Source: Cyrtodaria siliqua (lineage: Eukaryota; Mollusca; Bivalvia; Adapedonta; Hiatellidae). Taken from it: a DNA stretch of 64,000 bases. Below the pieces are notes generated by a model, which was not told where the DNA came from, made no database searches, and saw only the letters and a program-made list of their open reading frames with translations. Every line of letters begins with the position of its first letter. Positions within the stretch are counted from its first letter, which is position 1. Location: the NCBI GenBank assembly GCA_037043455.1, contig JAWPHD010011271.1, positions 1 through 64,000 of the forward strand, given 5' to 3'. The position numbers and the translations under genes were made by a program. Shown piece after piece: positions 1 through 12,347 of this stretch.

Positions 1-250
1 TACTACCCAGTATTCTTCATTTTGTCCAAAAAAACTTTTTACAACAACCAGTGTCAATATTTTGTTTAATTTGCTATGCTGTATATATGAGGATATGCAC
101 TCTTGTCGCTCAAGTGGTTTAGGTAATCATTTGTCTATCTAGAATACTCAGCTGCCAAATACATCTGGAGTGGCAACATGTTGTACTTTCCTGTACCTTT
201 CCTGTTGTTGTTGCACTTTTGGTGTTGTTGGTTTTTTTGTGTGGGGGAAA
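1..250. other. no recognised feature
   Basis: AT-rich non-coding sequence. I see no gene, repeat or structured element here. Confidence 0.5.
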
Positions 251-254
251 AACT

Positions 255-400
255 CGACATTTATTTTGCATGATTCAGTCAAATCTTAAATTCTCCGCCC
301 TTAACCTCGTCCGTGGATGGGGATGTAGACGAGGCGGTCCCGTGTATCAGAGTCTGTCCTCCCAAGTTAAAATTAATCCATTAGATTGTAAAGTAAGAAA
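255..400 (-). repeat. degenerate SINE-like fragment
   Basis: GAGGCGGTCCCGTGTATCAG and neighbouring words recur in related form at 61760-62010, and as reverse complement near 23900-23960 (CAGTCCCAATTTTCGTACAC). This suggests a fragment of a dispersed SINE-type repeat. Limits and strand are uncertain. Confidence 0.35.
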
Positions 401-2690
401 AGAGCAGGTTCCTGGATTCCTATGTATCCCTCCCCTCTCTCCATCTATGATGTAATGGTAGTAGGTGATGTAATGGTAGTGTTGGCCTCGCAGGTGGGCT
501 TTTGTGGGTCGAAGGCTTTTTCAAAATGGTACTATTTTCATGCTCAGCATAAGACTGGTTGGCGTAGTTGGAGTAGTTTTAATTGTCTTCAAACGTCGCG
601 TCAGTACGCGATTACCAAATTCCTCACTCTGAGTGAAAGAGTGAAGTGTGGGTTTCACCTGAGCTATACTGATAACATATCACTCTGGGGCAGCTCTGAA
701 TAACCTCTGCTGTTTTGATGAGCCATTGAAAAACAATTCAATTCATTCATCTAGCATCAATTTATATCTATCCATCTTAGTAACTGCTCCCCCTGGACAA
801 GCTTCACCATGATTATAGTATTGTTGTGGTGTAGATACTGGACTTAGAGCACCATTATTTTCACACAGACCATAATGTTAGCTCTATACACAGAATAACA
901 CTTACCCTAATCCTCCGTGACACTTCAAATATTCATTAAAATGTGTAGATTAAGGCAAAACACAAAAATAGCAAAAAAATAATGACGATAACTACTCTGT
1001 GCACCAGCATTTGGCTCAAAATGAAAGCAGATGACCTTTTTTGACAACAACAGCCGAACCACACATCATTTTGTTTAAAAGCTTAACTCGTACAAAGTAG
1101 TACCACTCAGCACTCTGATGACCAATTCCTTTGCTTTTTGCACCAATATCTTTGGAAATATATTCTCAAAACAACAACAGTAAATATACTACCTCTTTTA
1201 TGTACTTAATCAATTACACATGCTCAAATAACACCACTGACAATGTATTAGCCAGCCAACCATTCAGCCGTCTTTTGCACGGCCGTTTTTGAAAAATCGC
1301 GGCCTACATTTGGAGGAGTGGGTGGGGTAAAAATGTTTTTCATTGTTTTGTTTTTTGCTAAACAGCACCTCCAAACTCTTACTTTCTCAATATTGTTATG
1401 TTTTGTATACATTTATAGAAGAAAGATGATCTAAAATGCACCTCTGTGAAAATATTTTAGCCCATAGACACCCAGTTGGCGCGAATTGGTGCATAACAGA
1501 GTGTTAGCAAATTATTTTGCACACCCTGGTTGCATATTTGCACACCCAGTTCTTGAATTTCTGCCTAATACACTGACCGCTGATGGTACTAATTTCGAAC
1601 CATTTTCAACTTTTGACCGCTCTGGTTACCCATCAAGTCCATACTGATCAGCTATTGAATCATGCAACAGTTCCCACCTGATAGACAATTTGATGCCAGT
1701 TACTACATGATGATGCTGCTTGTATTTTGTGTCTCTGAGAAAAATCACATCTTATGGTAACATTTTGATCGATTGATTGAATTGGATTTTATAGTCCACC
1801 AACAGCTAAGGTCATATGACTTTCCAGCTTCCACTGGTGGAGGAAGACCCCAGGTGCCCCTCCGGTAACATTTCAACTGGATTTGATTGGTTTTAGAACT
1901 AAAAAAATTGTATTGTCATTTAGGTTATCTATAGCCACCTCCAGAGAGAGGGAGATGATGCAGTCCCCCACAATTTGCTCATGTAAGATATATAAAGTCA
2001 TGAAAATGGATGTGTTGTCCTGAAATTTGACCCATCACCCCTGACCCTGTCACAGAACAGTAAAAAAAATCACAAGAAGAAAATCACAAGAAAAATAAAT
2101 CAATTTTAAAGAAATAGTTTTGATGAATTTTGTAGCGTGTATCTTTTACACTGAGGATCTTGGTATACATTGTCCATTCATATATACACAGACTTTAATC
2201 ATATTCCTGGTCACAATTTCATGTCCCAAACATAATAACATGATAATTGTCTTATAGACATTCACAACTGGTCAGGAAGGAGCTAATTCAGGAGGAAAAT
2301 TGGCTTTGCAATGAAAATGCCCTTACGAGAGCATAAAATGGAATGGTCAGTTGGTCAGTTGTTGATTAGGTGTATCATGTTGCCAGGGAAATGTCCTTGG
2401 CTATTATGAGCGATAAAAGGGCACTAAATACAGTATAAATATAATTGGTGGGTAGAAGTTTAGTGCATCTGCGCATGCCAAATCTGAGAGACATCCTTCA
2501 GAAAAGGAAATCTCATTCTTATTTATTGCTCTGCCGTCTGTAGAAGGATTGATTGTGCACTTAATTGTTATTCAACCATCTGTCATGAAAGATGCACCTA
2601 ATACCAAAGATTTATTCCTAAGGTAAAGTTATAGCACATTGATTGGAATTGTCCATTTCATTACTGCTGTACAGCACTTCAAAGGACACG
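401..2690. other. no recognised feature
   Basis: About 2.3 kb of AT-rich sequence with only short, unconvincing open frames. I see no exon of the RhoGAP gene, no tandem array and no paired terminal repeats. Confidence 0.5.
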
Positions 2691-2693
2691 CAG

Positions 2694-3405
2694 TAACCGA
2701 GTCCCCTAGTTACACACAGTAACCTTTGAGTCCCATAGTTACACACAGTAACCTTCGAGTCCCCTAGTTACACACAGTAACCTTTGAGTCCCATAGTTAC
2801 ACACAGTAACCTTCGAGTCCCTTAGTTACACACAGTAACCTTTGAGTCCCCTAGTTACACACAGTAACCTTCGAGTCCCCTAGTTACACACAGCAACCTT
2901 TGAGTCCCTTAGTTACACACAGTAACCTTCGAGTCCCCTAGTTACACACAGTAACCTTTCAGTCCCATAGTTACACATAGTAACCTTCGAGTCCCTTAGT
3001 TACACACAGTAACCTTTGAGTCCCCTAGTTACACACAGCAACCTTTGAGTCCCCTAGTTACACACAGTAACCTTTGAGTGCCCTAGTTACACACAGCAAT
3101 CTTTGAGTCCCCTAGTTACACACAGTAACCTGTGAGTCCCCTAGTTACACACAGCAACCTTGGAGTAGTTACACACAGTAACCTTTGAGTCCCCTAGTTA
3201 CACACAGCAACCTTTGAGTCCCCTAGTTATACACAGTAACCTTTGAGTCCCCTAGTTACACACAGTAACCTTTGAGTCCCCTAGTTACACACAGCAACCT
3301 TTGAGTCCCCTAGTTACACACAGTAACCTTTGAGTCCCCTAGTTACACACAGTAACCTTTGAGTCCCCTAGTTACAACAGTAACCTTTGAGTCCCCTAGT
3401 TACTA
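2694..3405. repeat. 29-bp minisatellite, about 24 copies
   Basis: The unit reads CCTTTGAGTCCCCTAGTTAC plus ACACAGTAA. Each unit holds GTTAC-ACACA-GTAAC, a 5-bp stem with a 5-base loop. In the first half, units with CTTCGAG and CTTTGAG alternate, giving a 58-bp higher-order period. In the second half CAGTAA and CAGCAA variants mix. Confidence 0.95.
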
Positions 3406-3869
3406 CACAATTTGAATTTCCCATTTAAGAGAACAAACACACAGTATTATTGTTATATTTTTTCTCCATCATCTGAAAATTGACTTACATTTATCATGGT
3501 GGTGTGTTTCAAATTCCGTCTGTGGGGTCTGAATCAATACATGTCAGTGTTACATCTTTGTGAGATTATTTGTATTGCCTGTGATACTGCTGTATTACAG
3601 ACAGACCACTTCTACTCGGCCATCGATCATCTTGCATCATATTGCAGCATTTCTGCGTTATTATATCACCTGTGATTGCTTCAGTTATATTGATTCTGAG
3701 TTATACAGGGATAACACTTGTTTGGTAAACAAATAATTGCCCTTAAACAAATTACATTTATGTCCAAATAAAGAATAATTAATCTGTGGTCATAGTTTGG
3801 GTGGTGCTAATCTGTTCTATTATTTCTATTTTGCATGCAGTTAAAGTAATGTCTAGGAAAACTGTTGTG
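3406..3869. other. no recognised feature
   Basis: Unique AT-rich spacer between the 29-bp array and an ATATGT-rich tract. No gene seen. Confidence 0.5.
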
Positions 3870-4265
3870 ACATGTGCCGCATATGTGCTACTTTCTTATT
3901 ATTTGCATGTTTCTTTCATATATACATCATATTATTTGCCTATGTACCACATGTAAAAATGATATATATGTGTCACATATGTATCACTTATATTTTTCAT
4001 GTTAAAATAATACACCTGTGCCACATATGGAATGTATACATATGTATTTCATATGAAACTATACGCATAAAAATATATAAAGTTCCATAATTTTTTTTGG
4101 TAAAATATTGTAGAAAATGGTTCAGCAACCTGTTTACGTTTTAATATCTTTTTAGTAAAGATATTTTCATATGTATTACATAATTGCATATGTGTTACTT
4201 TCATATGAAATACATATATGAAATACATATGTGGAATACATATATGTATCACATATGTAAAAACA
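3870..4265. repeat. CATATG/ACATATGT-rich tract
   Basis: Very AT-rich stretch with many self-complementary words (ACATATGT, CATATG, ATACATATG) on both sides of a short centre near 4090. It can fold on itself in many ways. Short open frames here are by-products of the low complexity. Confidence 0.7.
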
Positions 4266-4871
4266 TACGAAGTACATGCCTAGATATTTTTCCTGTGTAC
4301 CACTCTCTGTCTCCCTGCATTATATAGGTTCTGAAAGACAAAATGAGTGAAATGAGAACTTGCATAAAGAAATAAAAGATCGTTTTTATGGCAGATGTGA
4401 TTAACTCAAAATCGGCTTAAAATCTTGACATTGGACTAAACTGTTTAAGAAACCTGACTAGGTTTTATAGTGCTCCGAGAATACCAGAGGTATCTGTTTA
4501 TGTCTTTACTCACTCATAATATAGCTACGTTGAGCCAAAGAAACTGCAAAAACTGCAGCAATATGAACATGTTCAGTATTGTTTTGAGCACTTGTTTTAG
4601 CTGAGGACACCATCTTCTTAGACTTAATGCATGTTTGGCATAATACTTTTTATGATTCTAAGTAACCTAACTATAATTGTCTTAATGGCTATGTCAGCTG
4701 CCAATGTCTGGCATGTAGTAAGGCTGTCTCTGTAGGACCATCTGATCATGGTCGAAGGTATTGTCATACTTGCAACTAGATTGGCAGTTAGTTTTTGCTT
4801 TAATACTAATTCTTGCGAACCACACTGTCTGTAAATATTTCTCTTTTAATAAAAAAAGACATCTTCTGGTG

Positions 4872-5440
4872 AACACAGGATTCCTGAGAGAATGTACAGC
4901 TGGGAGTGAGACAAACACAGGATTCCTGAGAGTATGTACAGCTGGAAGTGAGACAAACACAGGATTCCTGAGAGAATGTACAGCTGGCAGTGAGACAAAC
5001 ACAGGATTCCTGAGAGAATGTACAGCTGGAAGTGAGACAAATGTACAGCTGGGAGTGAGACAAACACATGATTCCTGAGAGAATGTACAGCTGACAGTGA
5101 GACAAACACAGGATTCCTAAGAGAATGTACAGCTGGGAGTGAGACAAACACAGGATTCCTGAGAGAATGTACAGCTGGCAGTGAGACAAACACAGGATTC
5201 CTGAGAGAATGTACAGCTGGCAGTAAGACAAACACAGGATTCCTGAGAGAATGTACAGCTGAGAGTGAGACAAACACAGGATTCCTGAGAGAATGTACAG
5301 CTGGAAGTGAGACAAACACAGGATTCCTGAGAGAATGTACAGCTGGAAGTGAGACAAACACAGGATTCCTGAGAGAATGTACAGCTGGGAGTGAGACAAA
5401 CACAGGATTCCTGAGAGAATGTAGAGCTGGAAGTGAGACA
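4872..5440. repeat. 42-bp minisatellite, about 13 copies
   Basis: The unit begins ACAAACACAGGATTCCTGAG and continues AGAATGTACAGCTGGAAGTG AG. One shortened unit lies near 5035-5060. Because 42 is a multiple of 3, several frames stay open on both strands and mimic repetitive proteins; I do not call these genes. Confidence 0.95.
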
Positions 5441-5455
5441 GCTGCCTCCAGCCAT

Positions 5456-6436
5456 GGGTATTTAGAATTAACATAAAAAGATGATGCAGTGGTGCAGTTG
5501 TTAGTGCTGCCAAACAGAATTGACTTCGAAACATGTATTGACTCCCATTGCTATATTTTAGGAAGGGGCAGGATAACTGGGTAACATCCTGTTTACAGGA
5601 GTTTTGTCCTTTGGGCATGTAAAAGGGTCCAGAGGAGTCTTAATTATGTACAAGTATCTTCAATTCGTTACTTAATTATGTTTTGATGAGCCGTTAAACT
5701 ACTATTCCATATTAAATTATTTATAAAGTTAAGTGACGAAACATAATCTGAACTCAGTTATTATAATTAATGTTAATTATTTTCAATGTAAACATGTTTG
5801 TGTTACTCAGAAAAAGACTACATGTACTGCTGTAACAAAATCCTGTTGACCATGGCATGAATGGCAATGTTGTTGAAGTACACTCAATACTTATTAAAAA
5901 ACAAGTGGGTGGGGATGGGGATAATTGTGAGTTACATGTAGGAGAAGAATTTTTATTAAAAATAAGTGACTGGTGAGGAGGATAATTGTGAGTTACAGTT
6001 GGATTAAGTATTAAGAAAAAAAGAATGAATTCCTTTAGAGATTTGGATGGTCAATGTGTATATATATTTAAGATTAGGCGGCCATGTGGCAGATTACTGT
6101 TTATATCGGATCACATCTGTGGGTGTCTGTAGCATAAACATGGGAGGAAAAAATCAATCCTGGTGTCTGTTGAACATACCATACTTTCTGAAAATTGCTT
6201 TGCATGTTGATTGATTGTTTCTTGATGGCTCAAGAAAGTAATATGAGACAGAAACGGATGACGTAACTATAAAGAATTGGTACCAATAAAGAAATGTCTT
6301 GCAAAGGTTGAATATGGTAATGATGGGAGACATCTATCACAAAAGCACTTCAACCTGTTGATATTCCATCATAAAGGTCACCCCCAGCAAATTCTGTAAT
6401 TGTCCAGAGTAAAACACTGGCGAACAAATAAGTCTG
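5456..6436. other. no recognised feature
   Basis: AT-rich non-coding sequence. A loosely repeated phrase (GTGGGTGGGGATGGGGATAA / GGATAATTGTGAGTTACA) occurs near 5910-6000. Nothing else seen. Confidence 0.45.
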
Positions 6437-6880
6437 GTGGGAAATGTGTTGTACTAGTCAACAAAGTTTGCAGGTTCAATCCCTGGTCATTGATGAGGCT
6501 ATGAACTGAGGGTGGGAAACGTGTTGTTCTAGTCAACAAAGTTTGCAGGTTCAATCCCTGGTCTTTGATGAGGCCATGAACTGAGGGTGGGAAACGTGTT
6601 GTACTAGTCAAAGTTTGCAGGTTCAATCCCTGGTCTTTGATGAGGCTATGAACCGAGGGTGGGAAACGTGTTGTACTAGTCAACAAAGTTTGCAGGTTCA
6701 ATCCCTGGTCTTTGATGAGGCTATGAACCGAAGGTGGGAAACGTATTGTACTAGTCAACAAAGTTTGCAGGTTCAATCCCTGGTCTTTGATGAGGCTATG
6801 AACCGAGGGTTGGAAACGTGTTGTACTAGTCAACAAAGTTTGCAGGTTCAATCCCTGGTCTTTGATGAGGCTATAAACCG
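6437..6880. repeat. 75-bp tandem repeat, about 6 copies, with tRNA B-box-like word
   Basis: The unit runs GTGGGAAACGTGTTGTACTA ... GATGAGGCTATGAACCGAGG. Each copy contains GCAGGTTCAATCCCTGG, close to the internal B box of tRNA genes (GGTTCRANTCC). It may derive from the 3' half of a tRNA-type SINE. Copies differ by a few substitutions and one short deletion near 6610. Confidence 0.9.
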
Positions 6881-6924
6881 AGGTCCCCATTCCAATATGA
6901 CAAAATGTGAAACTGAAATTAATG

Positions 6925-7248
6925 TATGTATGTTTGGGGTTTAACATCACTTTTAACAATCTGTCAGTCATTTCACAGTGGTGTCTTCTAGTAGCATTGA
7001 TAGTGTTAAACTTTATAGTGCTGTCACACGGGAATACCACGCTACAGACACATGACATGATACCCCATCCAGTCCCATTATACCCACACGCCGACCAGTC
7101 CTAGAACTATCCTTTATATGCTGAACTTCAAGTAAAGGAGCTGCTAGTACCATTTTTTATGAAGCCATTGGTATGACCCTGCCGGAGATTGAACCCTCAA
7201 CCTCCCACATGCAAGGTGGATGCTCAACCACTAGGCCATGCCCCGATC
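6925..7248 (-). mobile_element. tRNA-derived SINE, family B
   Basis: On the minus strand the head reads GGCCTAGTGGTTGAGCATCC (A box) then GAGGGTTCAATCTCC (B box), with tRNA-like spacing. The body and the 3' end (GTTAAACCCCAAACATAC) recur on the plus strand at 30752-31072 and as a 3' fragment at 12815-12878. Confidence 0.85.
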
Positions 7249-8640
7249 AAATTATTCTACCAGTTACATGTACAGTTACTTGTATAGATGGTTGAAGGTC
7301 ACGTTTTCATTTCTGTTTCCGAATGATTGATGACGATAATAATAATGAAGATGATGATAATGATAAAACTAATTGTATTCCGGACAATTAGGTCATTGAT
7401 AACAATACCCTTATAATATAGTCTACATAATTATACTTCACAGTTATCTAGTTTACATCTCATACACCCTGAGGGCATTAATGAAACTTAACATTCCTGT
7501 AATGTAGTGTTAAATGCCAACTTTTAGGTATACCAATATCAATTTTCACTGAATGTTTTATATTTTGTCTAGGTTAATTACCTGTTTTAGTTTCACTTTT
7601 ACCTTCCCCTTCACATTAAATCATCTAAATAATAATGTAATCCAACCTGGGAGTTGTTCAAGTAATTGCAGCTACTCCAGTAGGCAGTCAATCAGTATAC
7701 CTGTAGGTTCATTTGTGAGTTTGGCAGATTCATTGAACAGTTTATCTTTTACAGAGATTGGTTTGGAATTTCTCTGTATACTGTCTATTGAACTTCGCAG
7801 TTTGGGATTCGTTGTATTCTGTTTGGAACTTGGGCTCTTTATGGAGAGTGTTGGAAGTTTGGGATTAATTACACTCGTCTGTACAGCTAATGTTTGTAGT
7901 TTTCGGATTAATTGAACTTTTTATACGGTGAAGTTTTTGGATTAATTAAAGTGTTTATACAGTGTTTGAAGTTTTTGGATTAATTGAACACTTCAGACAG
8001 TGTTTGGAGAATATGTTCCAAGTTTTCCACCAGTCAGTATGTAATAAAAACATGCCACACTCATTATTTCTGGAGATTTATAAACGTTCATTGTGCCAGT
8101 GATTTGCATTGTGTCTTTCATATTATTTCTCAATGTACAGAGCATTGTTGATCATCAACTGATGGGAGATTAGTTGTTTTCTTATGCAGGTAGGTAAATA
8201 TTGATGAGTTTTGTTATTTTACTAATTATCAATGTTTACAGAGTCTGACCTGTCATTGCCAATCATGCCACTAGTTGGCAGCTAATATGAACTGAATTAT
8301 TATTTAACTGGCTTGTCAACACATTGTTTAGGTTATTAGCCGCCTCAGAGAGAGGGAAGTATATACTGGAATCCAGGAACTCTGGTTACTCTTACATTTG
8401 AATAGATTCCTATGGTTCTTTAAGGTGCTCGGATGATACACCCGGTTTATGTTCCCACCCGACAGATGAGGCTTAGGGAAGTGTTTTGCTTCAGGACACA
8501 CTGAAGTAACCCAGTAACGTTGAGATACTAAGTCATTTAACACCCACTGCGCTTCCTGATAGAGAACACTGCATGTATTGAAATGGAAATTTATATATAA
8601 AACAATACCTTTTTTCAATCTTTTTCTCAGTCACACTGCT
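7249..8640. repeat. spacer with degenerate GGATTAATT repeats
   Basis: Mostly unique AT-rich sequence, with a GATGATAAT-type microsatellite at about 7325-7365. Between about 7700 and 8010 a loosely conserved 50-bp phrase (AGTTTTTGGATTAATTGAAC and variants) recurs four to five times. No gene seen. Confidence 0.5.
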
Positions 8641-11030
8641 CTCAATTGATCCCTCAGTCTGCTCTCATTGTGATCCCTCAATATCTGCTATCAGTCTCTC
8701 TGCTCCTTATTTGATCACTCATCCTCACTGCCCTCAATTGATCCCTCAGTCTGCTCTCATTGTGATCCCTCAATATCTGCTATCAGTCTCTCTGCTCCTT
8801 ATTTGATCACTCATCCTCACTGCCCTCAATTGATCCCTCAGTCTGCTCTCATTGTGATCCCTCAATATCTGCTATCAGTCTCTCTGCTCCTTATTTGATC
8901 ACTCATCCTCACTGCCCTCAATTGATCCCTCAGTCTGCTCTCATTGTGATCCCTCAATATCTGCTATCAGTCTCTCTGCTCCTTATTTGATCACTCATCC
9001 TCACTGCCCTCAATTGATCCCTCAGTCTGCTCTCATTGTGATCCCTCAATATCTGCTATCAGTCTCTCTGCTCCTTATTTGATCACTCATCCTCACTGCC
9101 CTCAATTGATCCCTCAGTCTGCTCTCATTGTGATCCCTCAATATCTGCTATCAGTCTCTCTGCTCCTTATTTGATCACTCATCCTCACTGCCCTCAATTG
9201 ATCCCTCAGTCTGCTCTCATTGTGATCCCTCAATATCTGCTATCAGTCTCTCTGCTCCTTATTTGATCACTCATCCTCACTGCCCTCAATTGATCCCTCA
9301 GTCTGCTCTCATTGTGATCCCTCAATATCTGCTATCAGTCTCTCTGCTCCTTATTTGATCACTCATCCTCACTGCCCTCAATTGATCCCTCAGTCTGCTC
9401 TCATTGTGATCCCTCAATATCTGCTATCAATCTCTCTGCTCCTTATTTGATCACTCATCCTCACTGCCCTCAATTGATCCCTCAGTCTGCTCTCATTGTG
9501 ATCCCTCAATATCTGCTATCAGTCTCTCTGCTCCTTATTTGATCACTCATCCTCACTGCCCTCAATTGATCCCTCAGTCTGCTCTCATTGTGATCCCTCA
9601 ATATCTGCTATCAGTCTCTCTGCTCCTTATTTGATCACTCATCCTCACTGCCCTCAATTGATCCCTCAGTCTGCTCTCATTGTGATCCCTCAATATCTGC
9701 TATCAGTCTCTCTGCTCCTTATTTGATCACTCATCCTCACTGCCCTCAATTGATCCCTCAGTCTGCTCTCATTGTGATCCCTCAATATCTGCTATCAGTC
9801 TCTCTGCTCCTTATTTGATCACTCATCCTCACTGCCCTCAATTGATCCCTCAGTCTGCTCTCATTGTGATCCCTCAATATCTGCTATCAATCTCTCTGCT
9901 CCTTATTTGATCACTCATCCTCACTGCCCTCAATTGATCCCTCAGTCTGCTCTCATTGTGATCCCTCAATATCTGCTATCAGTCTCTCTGCTCCTTATTT
10001 GATCACTCATCCTCACTGCCCTCAATTGATCCCTCAGTCTGCTCTCATTGTGATCCCTCAATATCTGCTATCAGTCTCTCTGCTCCTTATTTGATCACTC
10101 ATCCTCACTGCCCTCAATTGATCCCTCAGTCTGCTCTCATTGTGATCCCTCAATATCTGCTATCAGTCTCTCTGCTCCTTATTTGATCACTCATCCTCAC
10201 TGCCCTCAATTGATCCCTCAGTCTGCTCTCATTGTGATCCCTCAATATCTGCTATCAGTCTCTCTGCTCCTTATTTGATCACTCATCCTCACTGCCCTCA
10301 ATTGATCCCTCAGTCTGCTCTCATTGTGATCCCTCAATATCTGCTATCAGTCTCTCTGCTCCTTATTTGATCACTCATCCTCACTGCCCTCAATTGATCC
10401 CTCAGTCTGCTCTCATTGTGATCCCTCAATATCTGCTATCAGTCTCTCTGCTCCTTATTTGATCACTCATCCTCACTGCCCTCAATTGATCCCTCAGTCT
10501 GCTCTCATTGTGATCCCTCAATATCTGCTATCAGTCTCTCTGCTCCTTATTTGATCACTCATCCTCACTGCCCTCAATTGATCCCTTAGTCTGCTCTCAT
10601 TGTGATCCCTCAATATCTGCTATCAGTCTCTCTGCTCCTTATTTGATCACTCATCCTCACTGCCCTCAATTGATACCTCAGTCTTCTCTCATGTGATCCC
10701 ACAATATCTGCTATCAGTCTCTCTGCTCCTTATTTGATCACTCATCCTCACTGCCCTAAATTGATACCTCAGTCTGCTCTCAGTGTGATCCTTCAGTATC
10801 TGCTATCAGTCTCTCTGCTCCTTATTTGATCACTCATCCTCACTGCCCTAAATTGATACCTCAGTCTGCTCTCAGTGTGATCCTTCAGTATCTGCTATCA
10901 GTCTCTCTGCTCCTTATTTGATCACTCATCCTCACTGCCCTCAATTGATACCTCAGTCTGCTCTCAGTGTGATCCCTTAATATCTGCTATCAGTCTCTTT
11001 GCTCTGAGTTTTGATCCATCGTGCTCACTG
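8641..11030. repeat. 92-bp satellite array, about 26 monomers
   Basis: The monomer begins CTCAATTGATCCCTCAGTCT and ends ATCCTCACTGCC. The first 22 monomers (8641-10664) keep an exact 92-bp period without indels and are nearly identical. The last four (10665-11030) have diverged (for example CTAAATTGATACC, CAGTGTGATCCTTCAG). A homogeneous core with a decayed edge is typical of satellites expanded by unequal exchange or conversion. Confidence 0.97.
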
Positions 11031-11205
11031 CTCTCAGTCCCACTAATTGCCATGCTCTTTATTGTCCTATGGCCACCAGTCTGCAAGGATCACAGTGATA
11101 TTTACATATCCTTCATGTGGGATTAACCTGCAGTCAATGGACAATATAAGGAGTTTCATAAACATAATTGGAAAGGCTCATATCTGTGTCTGGCAATAGG
11201 TCAGT

Positions 11206-11568
11206 CTGGGCTCTTCATTTGTCTTTGCTACTCGCCATAAGCGAAACCAAATTGGAAATGGTGAAACTTTTGTCAAGTGCTTTCGCCAATTTGGCGAAAG
11301 TCATTTTGAGACATGTAAACTGACGGTTTGTATTGGCGAAAGTGGCGAAAGAAAAAAGTCCGTGGTCGCGGCCATTTTTTTTTTAAAAACCCTTGACGGG
11401 TTCTCGGTGTTTACAGAAGAGCTAAAATCTATAATTAACCAATGAAAATTTGAATTTATAAAATTTTGCTAAAGTGGCTAAGAAAGCTTAGCCAAAAGTG
11501 GCTAACAAAAATCCAATTGGCTATAAAAGAAAATAGAGGTGTTTTTTTTGGTCCAATGAAGAGCCCAG
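11206..11568. mobile_element. MITE with 14-bp TIRs and TCAGT duplication
   Basis: Perfect terminal inverted repeats CTGGGCTCTTCATT (11206-11219) and AATGAAGAGCCCAG (11555-11568) are flanked by TCAGT on both sides (11201-11205, 11569-11573), a 5-bp target-site duplication. The 363-bp body has no transposase frame. It contains a 21-nt palindrome of CTTTCGCCAA type at 11280-11300. Superfamily not recognised. Confidence 0.88.
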
Positions 11569-11977
11569 TCAGTTCATTCCCGCATTTTTTATCTCTGTAC
11601 TCTCAGTTTGAACCCTAAATCTCTGCTCTAACTTTCCTTGTTTCATGTTGATTGTATGTCTGGTCTTTCATATTGTTTACATTAACTTCATTATCAAATA
11701 CATGGAATGCATAATTAGAACCTTGTCTTCAGCAATTCAGAAAATGCAGATATTGGTTCACCGAGTATTACAGTACTGCCAATTCTTGAAGCCCTCTGCT
11801 AATCTCCTGCAGTACAGCTACAAGGAAATCAAATGAGTTTGGAAGGTGATTTAGGAAGTTGGAGCTTTAACACACACATCTTACATGTGGTTTTCCTTTT
11901 CAGTAAGATGAACATTATTATGAACATTCATGTTTTGAAGTTTGTGATTTCTAGAATTGTCTAGTGTACTTATTATG
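11569..11977. other. no recognised feature
   Basis: Non-coding spacer. A short open frame of about 60 codons here has no recognisable domain. Confidence 0.45.
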
Positions 11978-12347
11978 TCGCCTGCTTAGCATGGCAGACA
12001 CTTAGGGATCTATTTGTCCATCTTATGTCGTCATCTGCCATAATCCGTCCATCCCTCCGTCACACTGTAACCTTCAACCTTACCTTGGCCATGACTTGAA
12101 AATGATTTGACCTATGCTCATGAAACTTCACACATCTTACCCAAAGGAATATTGTTACATGTCCAATAACTCTGATTTTCATTTCAGCAGAGTTTATGCC
12201 CCTTTTCTTAAAACTGCAACCTGACCTAGCTCCTAATTTTCAAAACTCTGAATTTTATTTCGGCAGAGTTATACCCCTTTGACATAAAACTATAGAAATA
12301 AGCATATGAGGGGTGACACAAGTGCATGTTCCATGGAAACCACTTCT
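11978..12347 (+). repeat. dispersed repeat 'GCATGGCAGACA' family
   Basis: It starts with GCCTGCTTAGCATGGCAGAC, then a CCGTCCATCC tract and TCATGAAACTTCACACATC, and ends near TCCATGGAAACCACTTCTAG. Related copies lie at 13880-14925 and 15266-15592. No coding capacity. Confidence 0.75.

Noticed and set aside
2694..3405. CRISPR-like array of short direct repeats
   Set aside because: Units are contiguous with no unique spacers, and the DNA is plainly eukaryotic. It is a minisatellite. The same applies to the other arrays.
4806..5618. Minus-strand frames of 270, 185 and 112 codons with SQESCVCL-type repeats
   Set aside because: Product of the 42-bp minisatellite. Frames are open on both strands for the same reason, with no signal of coding constraint.
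6378..7058. Minus-strand 226-codon frame
   Set aside because: Runs through the 75-bp tandem repeat and a SINE; no domain.
7160..7248. tRNA gene on the minus strand
   Set aside because: A and B boxes are present, but the acceptor stem and anticodon arm do not fold properly and the body continues as a repeated element. It is a SINE head.
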